From positions 1-64,000 of the forward strand of contig JACQFP010000003.1 of assembly GCA_016200005.1 (NCBI GenBank): a stretch of DNA of 64,000 nucleotides, given 5' to 3'. This stretch comes from Verrucomicrobiota bacterium. Its GTDB lineage: Bacteria; Verrucomicrobiota; Verrucomicrobiia; Limisphaerales; PALSA-1396. Positions 41,245 through 49,493 of the stretch are shown here, piece by piece. Under the pieces are notes generated by a model. That model was given only the letters and a program-made list of their open reading frames with translations. It searched no databases and had not been told where the DNA came from. A program made the position numbers and the translations under genes. Each line of letters begins with the position of its first letter. Positions within the stretch are counted from its first letter, which is position 1.

Positions 41245-41877
41245 TTATGGCAGAGTCTGAACCCAGTTGGTGGCTGCTTTCGATTGCACAAAGAAACCTT
41301 GTGCAGGAACCACGGGCAGATCAGGAGACCAAACACTAGGAGACCCACCTTTGGTTGAAGCCACATATGTGCTTCCGTTCCAAGCTTGGATAATTGATTT
41401 ATTGGGCAGCACTCCCAAACCCAAGGTAGCACCATTCAAGGTATCCGAAAACGGAATCGGGCTTCCTACCAGCGCGTAAGTTGTCGGGAGAGCGTTGGTG
41501 ACGCTTTGACCTGGCCCAACAATAACGCTTCCCACGAATGTGTTCGTCTGTTGACTAGGTGTTTTCAGGAAGAATCCCGTACCGACGGGAACAGAAAGAT
41601 CAGGTGACCAAACGCTCGGGCTACCGCCTTTGGTAGAAGCCACGAATGTGGTGCCATCCCACAACTGAGCGATCGATTTATTGGGCATCGTTCCCAACAA
41701 ACTACCGAGACTGTTCGTACCGTCGTTTAACGGATTGGCAAGCAAGACATACGTGTTGTTAGATGTTACGACGCTGACATATCCCACCACGTTGACTGAA
41801 TAGACTTGCGCCATCGAGGAGTAGGCGAAACCTGCCGCAGCAACGGCAGCCGTTAGAAGTAATGTTTTTGTTCTCAT
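41245..41877 (-). CDS. Secreted two-repeat protein of Verrucomicrobiota type
   Basis: A 210-residue exported protein. A signal peptide ('LLLTAAVAAAGFAYSSMAQ') precedes 'VYSVNVVGYVSV', an opening common in secreted proteins of this phylum. The body is two copies of an approximately 85-residue unit, each with 'MPNKSIAQLWDG' or 'LPNKSIIQAWNG' followed by 'STKGGSPSVWSPDL'. The leader on the mRNA is A/C-rich with no clear Shine-Dalgarno sequence. The function is unknown; a surface or matrix protein is likely. Confidence 0.8.
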   Translation of the reverse strand: MRTKTLLLTAAVAAAGFAYSSMAQVYSVNVVGYVSVVTSNNTYVLLANPLNDGTNSLGSLLGTMPNKSIAQLWDGTTFVASTKGGSPSVWSPDLSVPVGTGFFLKTPSQQTNTFVGSVIVGPGQSVTNALPTTYALVGSPIPFSDTLNGATLGLGVLPNKSIIQAWNGSTYVASTKGGSPSVWSPDLPVVPAQGFFVQSKAATNWVQTLP

Positions 41878-42098
41878 TTTGTTTGTTTGTTAGTTTGTGT
41901 GTCCCGTGTGTGAGGCGAATATCACAAAATGGCCTCAAACTGTCAACAGTTTTTTGAATTTTTTTTGAACATTTTTCAAAAGGCCGTTTTGCGCCGTCCA
42001 TACTGCGGTTTTGCGTCGGTTTTTCAAGGGTTTTTGCGGATTCAGGGCTGAAGGTTTGGGAGCGCATGGGAAGTCGGCGGAGATACGAAAAAAGATTT

Positions 42099-42172
42099 AA
42101 CCGCGAAATACACGAAATACGCGAAAGAATTCTTTTGGAAACCCGTTCGTGTATTTCGCGTGGTTCGCGGTT
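42099..42172. repeat. Family C hairpin (CGCGAAATAC units), copy 1
   Basis: The left arm is AACCGCGAAATACACGAAAT and the right arm the opposed form ending TTCGCGTGGTTCGCGGTT, with a loop of about 20 bases. The spacer 41878-42205 holds only this element, a T-rich/A-rich tract around 41945-41980 upstream of the secreted gene, and the leader of the next gene. Confidence 0.88.
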
Positions 42173-42205
42173 TGAATCTGAATGGTTTGCGGTTAGTCTC
42201 CTCTC

Positions 42206-42622
42206 ATGAAAACAGAAATTCTCTACAAGGAGGAAAGCTACAAAATTGTCGGTGCGTGCTTCGAGGTTTATCGCGAGAAAGGCTGCGGATTCCTGGAGCA
42301 GGTTTATCAGGAGTGCATGGAGATCGAACTGCGATTGCAGGGTGTTTCTTTCGTGCCAAAGAAACCGCTCGCACTGGAATACAAAAATTGCCCGCTGCGC
42401 TCAACCTACGAGCCGGACTTCATCTGCCACGACAGGATCGTCCTCGAACTGCAAGCCGTGACCGAACTCACGGATGAACACCGCGCCCAAGTTCAGAATT
42501 ATCTCAAGGCCACGCGACTGAAATTGGGATTGCTCGTGAACTTCGGGCATTATCCGAAGGCGCAGGTGGAACGTATCGTGGCCGAGAGAGGCCGATACTA
42601 CCACAACCGGGAGAACTCTTAA
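42206..42622 (+). CDS. GxxExxY family protein
   Basis: A 138-residue protein with the family signature G-F-L-E-Q-V-Y near residue 31, 'LEYKNCPLRSTYEPDFICHD', and 'HRAQVQNYLKATRLKLGLLVNFG'. The fold is a small PD-(D/E)XK-like nuclease ('PDF...LELQAV'); the canonical Lys of ExK is here replaced by Gln in 'ELQAV'. The function of the family is unknown. It is bounded by family C hairpins, and its TAA stop is formed by the first bases of the hairpin at 42621. Confidence 0.88.
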   Translation: MKTEILYKEESYKIVGACFEVYREKGCGFLEQVYQECMEIELRLQGVSFVPKKPLALEYKNCPLRSTYEPDFICHDRIVLELQAVTELTDEHRAQVQNYLKATRLKLGLLVNFGHYPKAQVERIVAERGRYYHNRENS

Positions 42623-42692
42623 CCGCTAAATACGCCAATTACGCGAAAGGTTTTCCGAAATTCGTTCGTGTATTTCGCGTAGTTCGCGGTTA
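42621..42692. repeat. Family C hairpin, copy 2 (overlaps GxxExxY stop)
   Basis: The left arm is AACCGCTAAATACGCCAATT and the right arm ends TTTCGCGTAGTTCGCGGTT. The stop codon TAA at 42620-42622 lies at its outer edge. The loop is about 15 bases. Confidence 0.88.
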
Positions 42693-42739
42693 ATCTGCCT
42701 CGTGCTTGGGAAGTCGGCGGACGTGCCAACGAAAATTTC

Positions 42740-42812
42740 AACCGCTAAATACGCCAAACACGCGAAAAGTTTTTCTGGAATTCCGTTCGTGTATTTCGCG
42801 TGGTTCGCGGTT
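42740..42812. repeat. Family C hairpin, copy 3
   Basis: The left arm is AACCGCTAAATACGCCAAAC and the right arm ends TTTCGCGTGGTTCGCGGTT. It follows copy 2 by 47 bases in the same direction. The spacer to 42956 then contains 'GTCATCCGTGGTCAAAG', half of a family B unit, and the leader of the TA pair. Confidence 0.88.
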
Positions 42813-42956
42813 AAGTCATCCGTGGTCAAAGTCCTTCGAGTTCGTCAATGGTGGAACGATTCTGCCCGGCTGCATCAAGTTGAATTCTCCAGCGGCGATG
42901 GATTAAAACCCGCCGCAATGTTTGACTTGCCCTGGCAGCCTCTTTATGTTGCCTGC

Positions 42957-43160
42957 ATGACCGCGCTTGAAGAACGCCGCATTAAAGTCCTGCTGAAGGA
43001 CGCCGTCGTTGAAGTTCTCGAAGAACGCCACGACCTCTTGCGTGAGGCTTTGCAGGAAAGTTTGGAGGACATGGCCATGCTCAGGGCCATTCAAGACGGG
43101 GAAAAGTCCCGGCTCACAAGTCGCAAAAAAATCTTTCAACGACTCGCACACCCGGCGTGA
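42957..43160 (+). CDS. TA module 4: small antitoxin
   Basis: A 67-residue acidic, helical protein ('KDAVVEVLEERHDLLREAL', 'SLEDMAMLRAIQDGEK') that overlaps the start of a RelE-type toxin (GTGA, 4 bases). Its length, charge and coupling are those of antitoxins paired with RelE/ParE toxins. The start could also be ATG 42918. I do not recognise a DNA-binding motif. Confidence 0.72.
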   Translation: MTALEERRIKVLLKDAVVEVLEERHDLLREALQESLEDMAMLRAIQDGEKSRLTSRKKIFQRLAHPA

Positions 43161-43423
43161 AGACCTCTTTCCGCGAATCCTTCGACGCGGACCTGTCCGA
43201 TATTAGAGACCCCGCATTGCTTCGCCGGATCAGGAAAGTCATCGAGCAAGTAGAAGCCGTCCGAACCTTCCTGCAGATTCCCAACCTCAAGCGTCTGGAA
43301 GCGACTGGCAAGTACTACCGCATTCGCGTGGGCAATTACCGCGTCGGTTTTGTTTTCGAGCGCGGTGCGGTGACGTTTGTGCGTTGCCTACATCGCAAGG
43401 AAATCTACCGCTACTTCCCTTGA
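43157..43423 (+). CDS. TA module 4: RelE/ParE toxin
   Basis: An 88-residue toxin of the RelE superfamily: 'FRESFDADLSDIRDPAL', 'PNLKRLEATGKYYRIRVGNYRVGF' (key part K-Y-Y-R-I-R-x-G-x-Y-R) and 'VTFVRCLHRKEIYRYFP' are typical. It uses GTG 43157 as start inside the antitoxin stop. The likely action is mRNA cleavage on ribosomes or gyrase inhibition. The pair lies between family C hairpins and a mixed repeat block. Confidence 0.85.
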   Translation: MKTSFRESFDADLSDIRDPALLRRIRKVIEQVEAVRTFLQIPNLKRLEATGKYYRIRVGNYRVGFVFERGAVTFVRCLHRKEIYRYFP

Positions 43424-43816
43424 TGTTTGCACTGTGGAGCTTAACCACGGATGACGCGAAAAACCGGAGCTTGAATGCGCCGAGAAACGGTGAAACTCCC
43501 TCCCCATGAACCTCGTAGCAGCGGACGTGAGTCCGCTCCATCTGAATCCGATGAAAGTCAGAGCCGACTCACCTCTTTCGCGCGTATTTCGCGGTTCCAT
43601 CTGCTCTTTTTTAGCTGAATAATCAGAGCCTCGTTACTTCGGCAGTGGAGATGGACCGCGAAATACGCGGAACACACGGACAGCCGGAGCGTGACGCCCT
43701 GGAAACAGTTAAACTTCATCACTCGCCAAGTCTGGATTTCCTTTTCCGAAAAGCCTTCTCACTTTCGCGTATTCCGCGTATTTCGCGGTTCAACATGCTT
43801 CTGTTTGGCCGAAAAG
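43424..43816. repeat. Repeat-only spacer: mixed family A, B and C arms
   Basis: About 390 bases with no supported gene. 43441-43465 is a family B arm (TAACCACGGATGACGCG). 43515-43572 is a family A element (GTAGCAGCGGACGTGAGTCC and AGTCAGAGCCGACTCAC). 43620-43650 is a degenerate family A arm. 43653-43795 is a long family C pair (ACCGCGAAATACGCGGAAC and CGCGTATTCCGCGTATTTCG). Elements appear nested. Confidence 0.8.
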
Positions 43817-45013
43817 TCAGAGTCTCCTCACGTCGTCTCCTACCAAAACTTTCAGTGACTCGGTTGTCGGATGGGCGGCCAGATCGATGGCAGCGGCGGT
43901 TTGCGCCAATGGAAATTGGTGAGTGATGAGCGGACGCACGTCGAGCCGCCGGGAAAAGACCAGTTGAGCAACTTTTTTTTGCAACGTGAAGTCGGCTGAG
44001 TAACTGCCGAGCAAATCCTTTTCATCAACGCACACCGTGGTGAGATCAACAGCGGTCGGGGGGCCGCGACGCGTGTGGGCGAAGAGGAGCATCTGTCCAC
44101 CGCACCGGACCAGTTGCATCGCTTGCTGCGCCACTGCATCCGAAGGCACGGCGATGATCGCGGCGTCGAGGCCGCGACCGTGGGTGATTTTCTTTGTGAG
44201 TTGCGTCAATGCACCGCTCGCATCAGGTTCACTCACGAACCTCGGCGGAACCGATTGTCGAACCGCCCCCTCACCCCAACCCTCTCCCCCTCCGCGGGGG
44301 AGAGGGTGACGAAGTCGGGTGAGGGGATGTTCGGCTTTCCCTGCGTTAAAGGTCCAGCGCGCGCCGAATTTTTCCGCGAGTTGCAAACGAGGGTTCAACA
44401 AATCACTCGCGATTACGTTTACGCGTCGCAGTCGCAGCAGGCGCGTGAACATCAACCCGATGGGTCCCTGTCCCGCCACCAGAACCGTGTCGCCCGGCAG
44501 CAGGTTCAAACGGTTGATGGCCTTGAGGATGGTGTTCACCGGTTCGAGCATGGCGCCTTCGGCAAACGAATTGCGCGACGGAATCTTGACGACGCCGGGG
44601 AGCACGAATGGCATCACGCGCACATATTCGGCGTAACCACCGCCCGCCGATTCAAAGCCGGCGGTGATGCCAGTGCGCTTGTACCGTGCGCATTGGGCAA
44701 AGGAATGATGGCGGCAGGCGTGACATTCCAGACATGGAATATGGTGATGCAACGCAACGCGGTCGCCAATGTGAAAACCTTTCACGCGCGCGCCGACGCG
44801 CACAATGGTGCCGGCGGTTTCATGGCCGAAGATGCGCGGCGGCGGGACGGTGCCGTACTGAATTTTTTTGATGTCGGTGGGGCAGACACCGCACGCTGCG
44901 ACCTTTACCAACAGTTCACCGCCCTGGATGCGCGGTACGGGGACGGTCTCGACGCGCAGATCATTGGGTCCGCGATAGACGACGGCGCGCATGGTTTTGG
45001 GAATGACGAACAC
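43817..45013 (-). CDS. Zinc-dependent alcohol dehydrogenase (MDR family) with repeat-coded parts
   Basis: A 398-residue medium-chain dehydrogenase, threonine/sorbitol-dehydrogenase-like. Catalytic zinc ligands: Cys41 region 'ACGVCPTDI', His64 in 'FGHETAG' and Glu157 in 'MLEPVN'. Structural-zinc cysteines are in 'CLECHACRHHSFAQC'. The NAD loop is 'GQGPIGLM' (about 181). Residues about 227-258 ('HPLTRLRHPLPRGGGEGWG...') break the Rossmann fold and are encoded by a family D palindrome. The last eight residues 'VGDDVRRL' and the stop are encoded by a family A arm. The frame is kept throughout. The substrate is unknown. Confidence 0.83.
   Translation of the reverse strand: MFVIPKTMRAVVYRGPNDLRVETVPVPRIQGGELLVKVAACGVCPTDIKKIQYGTVPPPRIFGHETAGTIVRVGARVKGFHIGDRVALHHHIPCLECHACRHHSFAQCARYKRTGITAGFESAGGGYAEYVRVMPFVLPGVVKIPSRNSFAEGAMLEPVNTILKAINRLNLLPGDTVLVAGQGPIGLMFTRLLRLRRVNVIASDLLNPRLQLAEKFGARWTFNAGKAEHPLTRLRHPLPRGGGEGWGEGAVRQSVPPRFVSEPDASGALTQLTKKITHGRGLDAAIIAVPSDAVAQQAMQLVRCGGQMLLFAHTRRGPPTAVDLTTVCVDEKDLLGSYSADFTLQKKVAQLVFSRRLDVRPLITHQFPLAQTAAAIDLAAHPTTESLKVLVGDDVRRL
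44266..44326. repeat. Family D palindrome (CCCTCTCCCC...GGGGAGAGGG) inside the dehydrogenase gene
   Basis: CCCCCTCACCCCAACCCTCT on the left, CGCGGGGGAGAGGGTGACG in the middle and GGGTGAGGGG at the right edge give nested inverted repeats. The same family recurs at 63877-63925, and a diverged form is at 46454-46532. Confidence 0.85.
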
Positions 45014-45412
45014 AAGGAAGTTTTAACCACGGATGAACCGGATGGACACTGATTTTTTGAAAGAGTAATTCGCCGTAGGAGACGACACTGAATAAAAATC
45101 CGAAATCCGAAGCTCGAAATTCGAAATGAAATCAAAGTGATTGGCCGAATTGATTGTCGAAGACGAAACGCGGCAGGGCGCGACCTCCGGGCGCGCCGCA
45201 GGCCAACCTCACGAAGGACGGCAGCGCATTTTCGGACGGCGCGCGCGGCAGCGGCGCGTTCGGAGAACGCGCGCTGACCATGACAGCGCGCCCGGAGGTC
45301 GCGACCTACCTTCAGACTCTGTCTGAAAAAATCGAAGTCCGAAGTCAGATTTCCGCCGTCCGCGTACCGACCTCCGTCTTCCGTCCTCTGACCTCTGACT
45401 TCTGACTTCTGA
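45014..45412. repeat. Repeat-only spacer with a GC-rich palindrome and purine/pyrimidine repeats
   Basis: About 400 bases. 45022-45050 is a family B arm, 45072-45090 part of a family A arm (GTAGGAGACGAC). 45178-45305 is a long inverted pair GCGCGACCTCCGGGCGCGC and its complement, of which one arm also occurs at 37359. 45330-45412 is family F (CTGACCTCTGACTTCTGAC). No gene is supported. Confidence 0.8.
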
Positions 45413-47194
45413 TCACGGTTTCGTCGGGGTGGCGGCGGGCTGTGGCATCGCGTCGGGCGGCACCGGAGGCGGCGCCAGAAAAGTGTGCAGGCCGCGCGGA
45501 AATTGCGGTGATTCCAGCCAGTCGGCGAGGAAATGGAGTTCAAGCGCCGAGAAGCCGATGGTGGACTTGCGCAGGAAATGCAGTTTGTCAGGCTCGGGAC
45601 TAGTCACCATCGTGTCACATGCGCCCAATTTAGTTTCGAGCGTCTTCGTCCAGAGGATGGCCGCCGAGTCGGAAGGGATTTGCGGCGTTTTCGAAATGTA
45701 GCGGACGAGCTGGCCCAAGTATAGCCAGGTTACGATTCGATCGCCGGTGATTTCCCAATCCAGATAGACAAGGTTGGTCCACGGAGAAACGAGTTTGACC
45801 ATGTCGTAGGACGGCGCTTCCAAAATGGGATAGGGCGGTACGGTGCCGCCGAAGGCGTAATCAACGCCGTTGGTGCTGTAGGATCGAAAGAATGGTGAAA
45901 GAAAAGGAATTCCCTTTGCAGTAACGCCGTTCTGATTTTCCGCCCAACCGAACTTTCCATTGTCAGTGGTGGCGAGCAGCGGATTGACTGCGTCCATGAG
46001 CCGGGCGGAAAGCGCGTGGACCTGATTGCTGGCGTCAGTCATCGGCGCGGCGAAATAAGTTTGAGCGGGCAATCCCGGGATCGTCCAGAGAAACACCTGG
46101 TTGGGCGGCGGCGCGGTGAAAAGCCCGCGCAGCGATTCCGACGAGGCCAGCCACGGTCGGAGCCCTCGAACTGCGGTGAACCCAACCAGCGGTTCGCCAA
46201 TAAGATTTGTTGGGATGCTCCACGCATCAAATTCGAGCGTCACCGGTTTGGGGAATATCAAATCGCCTTCGGTGCGGACGCTTTGGCCGTCGGGGGTAGC
46301 TCTCAACGTGACGCGCGGGGTGTTTCCCGGGGGTTTCCAATCCGGGACAAAAAGTTTGGTGATGGTCGCAAGATCGACGTTTGCGTCCAGCCAATGATTC
46401 GTGGCCGGCAAGGAGCGACTCCCCGAACCCGAGTCCGCAAATCGAGTCCCTGAACCCACCCCTTGCCCCTCCAAGGAGGGGAGCTGCGCAGGGTGGATTG
46501 TTCCCCTCTTGGGAGGGGTCAGGGGTGGGTCGGTCGGTGCCCGTTTCAGGCGTATCGGCGAGTGCTCCTGGTCGATCCGCGCGATGATTTCGCCGAGCAA
46601 CGCGTTCGTGTCCGAGGCCGCGCCCACCACGGTCCACTGGCCGGCACGCGTCAGTTCAATGAGTTTGGGCGCATCGTGTTTTTTGAGCGACCAGCCGCGC
46701 AGCCCGTTCGTCGCCGGCACGGTTCGGAGGGTGGTCAACGATTCCATCACGGCGGCAAGATTGGTTTCCCAAAGCGCGGCGCGGTTGTCATCCAGTCGTA
46801 TGGCGAAGACGATTTGCGCGGGTTGATCCGTCGGCTGCCGGACTTCCGTGTAAGATTCTTCCTGCACGAGATCGTCGAGCAAAGGGCGCAAGCGCGCGCT
46901 GGCCGTGTTCGCAGCATTCGTCTCGCCGCGGAGCAGCCGCCAGGGGGCCGTGGAGAGCTTGTCGAGCGTCTGCGCTTCAAGCTTCACGCTTTCGGGCAGG
47001 TTCCAAATCGCCATGAACGGCGCGTCGTTGGTCCGCGCCGCGATCCACTTTTTACCGAGCCAATGCAGATGCGAAACGCTGACTGCGTTTGACTTCATTG
47101 TTGCGTTCGGTGGTGCTGGCGGCGGTGTTGAACTGGATGCGGGAGGCGCGGACTTCTTGCAGCCGGCTAACAGCACGGCGACCAGCGGTGACAT
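45413..47194 (-). CDS. Lipoprotein of unknown function, paralogue 1, with repeat insertion
   Basis: A 593-residue predicted lipoprotein ('VAVLLAGCKK'). It is clearly paralogous to the next gene upstream: shared phrases include 'HWLGKK', 'LDKLSTAPWRLLRGE', 'RPLLDDLVQEESY', 'TAVRGLRPWLAS' and 'LADWLESPQFPRGL'. Compared with the paralogue it has about 40 extra residues after 'LLGEIIARIDQEHSP', beginning 'PPLTPPKRG', which are encoded by the palindrome at 46454-46532. The start is ATG 47194, set by the lipobox; the longer frame is repeat sequence. I do not recognise a domain. An envelope location is likely. Confidence 0.68.
   Translation of the reverse strand: MSPLVAVLLAGCKKSAPPASSSTPPPAPPNATMKSNAVSVSHLHWLGKKWIAARTNDAPFMAIWNLPESVKLEAQTLDKLSTAPWRLLRGETNAANTASARLRPLLDDLVQEESYTEVRQPTDQPAQIVFAIRLDDNRAALWETNLAAVMESLTTLRTVPATNGLRGWSLKKHDAPKLIELTRAGQWTVVGAASDTNALLGEIIARIDQEHSPIRLKRAPTDPPLTPPKRGTIHPAQLPSLEGQGVGSGTRFADSGSGSRSLPATNHWLDANVDLATITKLFVPDWKPPGNTPRVTLRATPDGQSVRTEGDLIFPKPVTLEFDAWSIPTNLIGEPLVGFTAVRGLRPWLASSESLRGLFTAPPPNQVFLWTIPGLPAQTYFAAPMTDASNQVHALSARLMDAVNPLLATTDNGKFGWAENQNGVTAKGIPFLSPFFRSYSTNGVDYAFGGTVPPYPILEAPSYDMVKLVSPWTNLVYLDWEITGDRIVTWLYLGQLVRYISKTPQIPSDSAAILWTKTLETKLGACDTMVTSPEPDKLHFLRKSTIGFSALELHFLADWLESPQFPRGLHTFLAPPPVPPDAMPQPAATPTKP
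46454..46532. repeat. Palindrome inserted in frame in lipoprotein paralogue 1
   Basis: The left arm is ACCCACCCCTTGCCCCTCCA and the right arm ends AGGGGTCAGGGGTGGGT, roughly reverse complements, with an inner pair CCTCCAAGGAGGGGA / TCCCCTCTTGGGAGG. The paralogue at 47585 lacks it. Confidence 0.85.
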
Positions 47195-47584
47195 GAAAAT
47201 GAAACTCTTAACCAGAGCGATGCAGTTCAAAGGAACGGGGAGCGCAGCCGCCACGGCTGCTGTTCGGCGCGCCCTCGCGCCGAACCCTTCGCACGGCGGA
47301 AGTGCGAATTGGTGCCCACGCTCGCACGCGAAGGCCGACGACGAGGGCGTCGTCGGCTGCGCCCGAGGCGGGCGCGCTCCCCGATGCCGATTGAATCGCC
47401 CGGACTTAAGTCTGGTAAACATACGGCCCGGTGTTGTGCCAAAAGTGAAACCGTTTCGCAAATGGAATCAGAACCAAGATTTGAAATCAGAAAGTAGAAA
47501 GCAGAGATCCGAGGCCCGAAATCCGATTTCCGTCCTCCGCCTTCCGAACCGAGCCTCGTGACCTCGACGCTTACGGAAGCATAT
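47195..47584. repeat. Spacer with GC-rich inverted repeat and family F arm
   Basis: About 390 bases. 47236-47390 holds a long GC-rich palindrome: GGGGAGCGC on the left, GCGCGCTCCCC on the right, with inner self-complementary GCGCGCC and GACGACGAGGGCGTCGTC segments. 47480-47550 is a family F run with opposed halves, and 47551-47575 a degenerate family A arm. No gene is supported. Confidence 0.75.
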
Positions 47585-49234
47585 TTATGGTTTCGCCGGT
47601 GCGGTACTTGGCGGTGTTGCACCAGCAGGCGAAACGAGTTGAGAATAAAGACCGCGCGGAAACTGTGGTGATTCCAGCCAATCAACCAACAGTTGCAATT
47701 CCGGCGCCGTCAACCCCGCGGTGGACTTGCGAATGAAGGACAGTTGATTCGTTCCGGTGCGCGTGACCAGGGTCGTGCACTTGTCCAGTCGGGACGACAC
47801 AACCCGCAACCAGTTCATGCTCGCGGAATCCATTGTCAATTGCGCGTGGCGGAAGGCCAGACGCGCCACCTGGCCGATGTAAAGCCACGATTCGATGCGC
47901 GGGCCGGTAACCTCCCAGTCGTAATAAACAAGGTTCGTTCGCCGCAACACGTCGTGGATCATCCCGGGCGACGGCGGACGGTTGGTTTCCAGGCCTGCGG
48001 CCGGGAGCAAGCCACCGAACGCAAAGGCATCGTTTCCCGCGCCAACCGCTTTCACGAAAGGCGCCAGCACTGGCAGCCCTGCCCACATGGCGGCATCCGC
48101 ATCCGAGGCGCGGACAAAATTCCCGACGCCGTGGGCCGCCAGCCACGGATTGCCATCGCGCAGCAAGACATCCGCCAGAGGGCGCAACCCGCCGCCCGGC
48201 TGCAGCAGCGGAGCGGCAAAGTAAGTTTGAATGGGAACCCCGTCCATGGCCCAGAAGCAAACCTGGTTGGGTGGCGGCCCGACTTGAAGATCGTTCCACT
48301 TTTTCCACGAAGCCAACCACGGTTGGAAGCCGCGCACGGCCGTGAAACTGATCAGTGGATCGCGCACCAGGTTGGTTGGGATGTTCCAAGGCTCCAATTC
48401 ACCCAGGAGCGGACGGGCGAAGATCAAATCGCCGTGAGTCAGCACATTGCCGCCGTCGCCCGTCACGTGGATCGAGAGCCGCGGCAATTCTTCCGGCAGA
48501 TTCCAGTCGTGCACCAACGCACCCGCGACTCGCTGGAGATCGAGGTCGGCTTCGAGCCAATAGTTCGTTGACGGTGCCGGAAACGGTGCATGGTCGCGCT
48601 GGATTCGAGCAACGATCTCGCCGAGCAACACATTGGTCGCCTGCGCCACACCCAAAAGCGTCCAGTTGCCCACTCGCTTCAATTCAATGAGGTTCGGCGA
48701 GCGCGTCTGCTGGATCGACCAACCGCGTCCCCCGTCCTGCAGGAGCATGTTCTGCACGCCGGTGAGCGAAGCCACCACGACCGCGAGATTGGTCCGCCAT
48801 AAACCGGAATGCGGTTCATCCAGCTTGATGGCGAACGCCAGTTCCCCAGCCTGATTCGCCACCTGTCGAAATTCGACGTAGGATTCCTGCTGCACCAAGT
48901 CATCGAGCAGCGGTCGCAACAGCGCTGTCGGGGCGTTTGCCACCTCCGCCTCACCGCGCCACAACCGCCACGGGGCAACCGAAAGTTTGTCCAAGCTCTG
49001 CGCCTGCAGTTTCGCGCTTTCGGGCAGTCCCCAAAGACGCATGAAGTAGTAGGCACTGGCTTCTATCCCAAGGCGTTTCTTGCCCAGCCAATGAACGCGC
49101 ACGACGGTGTTCGATGCCAGGGGCGCGGTTGCCGACGGTGCAGGCGGAAGGTTGGATCCGGATTTCCGGCAACCCGCGCCAGACACGAAAACGAGCGCCA
49201 TCAAAAGACGGGGCAGGATTTGTCGGATGTGCAT
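47585..49234 (-). CDS. Lipoprotein of unknown function, paralogue 2
   Basis: A 549-residue predicted lipoprotein ('ALVFVSGAGCRKSG'). It is the uninterrupted paralogue of the gene at 45413, with the same order of conserved blocks ('RVHWLGKKRLGIEA', 'RPLLDDLVQQESYVEF', 'LLGEIVARIQRDHAP', 'TAVRGFQPWLASW', 'VDWLESPQFPRGLY'). It runs directly from 'RDHAPFPAPS' to 'TNYWLEADLDL' where the other copy carries its insertion, so it defines the ancestral junction. The start is ATG 49234. The tandem copies are separated only by repeats. Confidence 0.7.
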   Translation of the reverse strand: MHIRQILPRLLMALVFVSGAGCRKSGSNLPPAPSATAPLASNTVVRVHWLGKKRLGIEASAYYFMRLWGLPESAKLQAQSLDKLSVAPWRLWRGEAEVANAPTALLRPLLDDLVQQESYVEFRQVANQAGELAFAIKLDEPHSGLWRTNLAVVVASLTGVQNMLLQDGGRGWSIQQTRSPNLIELKRVGNWTLLGVAQATNVLLGEIVARIQRDHAPFPAPSTNYWLEADLDLQRVAGALVHDWNLPEELPRLSIHVTGDGGNVLTHGDLIFARPLLGELEPWNIPTNLVRDPLISFTAVRGFQPWLASWKKWNDLQVGPPPNQVCFWAMDGVPIQTYFAAPLLQPGGGLRPLADVLLRDGNPWLAAHGVGNFVRASDADAAMWAGLPVLAPFVKAVGAGNDAFAFGGLLPAAGLETNRPPSPGMIHDVLRRTNLVYYDWEVTGPRIESWLYIGQVARLAFRHAQLTMDSASMNWLRVVSSRLDKCTTLVTRTGTNQLSFIRKSTAGLTAPELQLLVDWLESPQFPRGLYSQLVSPAGATPPSTAPAKP

Positions 49235-49294
49235 GGCGCGTCGTTTAGTGCCAGAGTACGCGAGGTTTCGCAAACAGAATAAACCCGACTTCGC

Positions 49295-49440
49295 GTAGGA
49301 GTCGAGGTCACGAGACGCTGGTCGGAGGAGGGAGGAGGGAGGCCAGAGGTCAGCGGACGGAAGGCGGAGGACGGATTTCACCTTTCAGTTTTCAGTTTTT
49401 CAGCTTTTTTCAGTAGGAGTCTCCTCACGTCGTCTCCTAC
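49295..49440. repeat. Family A palindrome enclosing family F sequence
   Basis: The outer arms are GTAGGAGTCGAGGTCACGAG at 49295 and CTCCTCACGTCGTCTCCTAC ending at 49440. Inside are a purine-rich GGAGGGAGGCCAGAGGTC run and a TTTTCAGTTTTTCAG tract. One element appears to have been inserted in the loop of another. Confidence 0.82.
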
Positions 49441-49493
49441 TTTGTTTGTTTCCAAACTTGCATGTAGGATTGACTGCTCGTTAGCTTTCGTTC

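Noticed and set aside
36725-43800. CRISPR array suggested by many short repeats
   Set aside because: The repeats are 9-10 base tandem units in opposed arms with no regular spacers, and no cas genes are present.
44075-45052. 325-codon plus-strand frame
   Set aside because: It is antisense to the alcohol dehydrogenase, whose zinc and NAD motifs are unambiguous.
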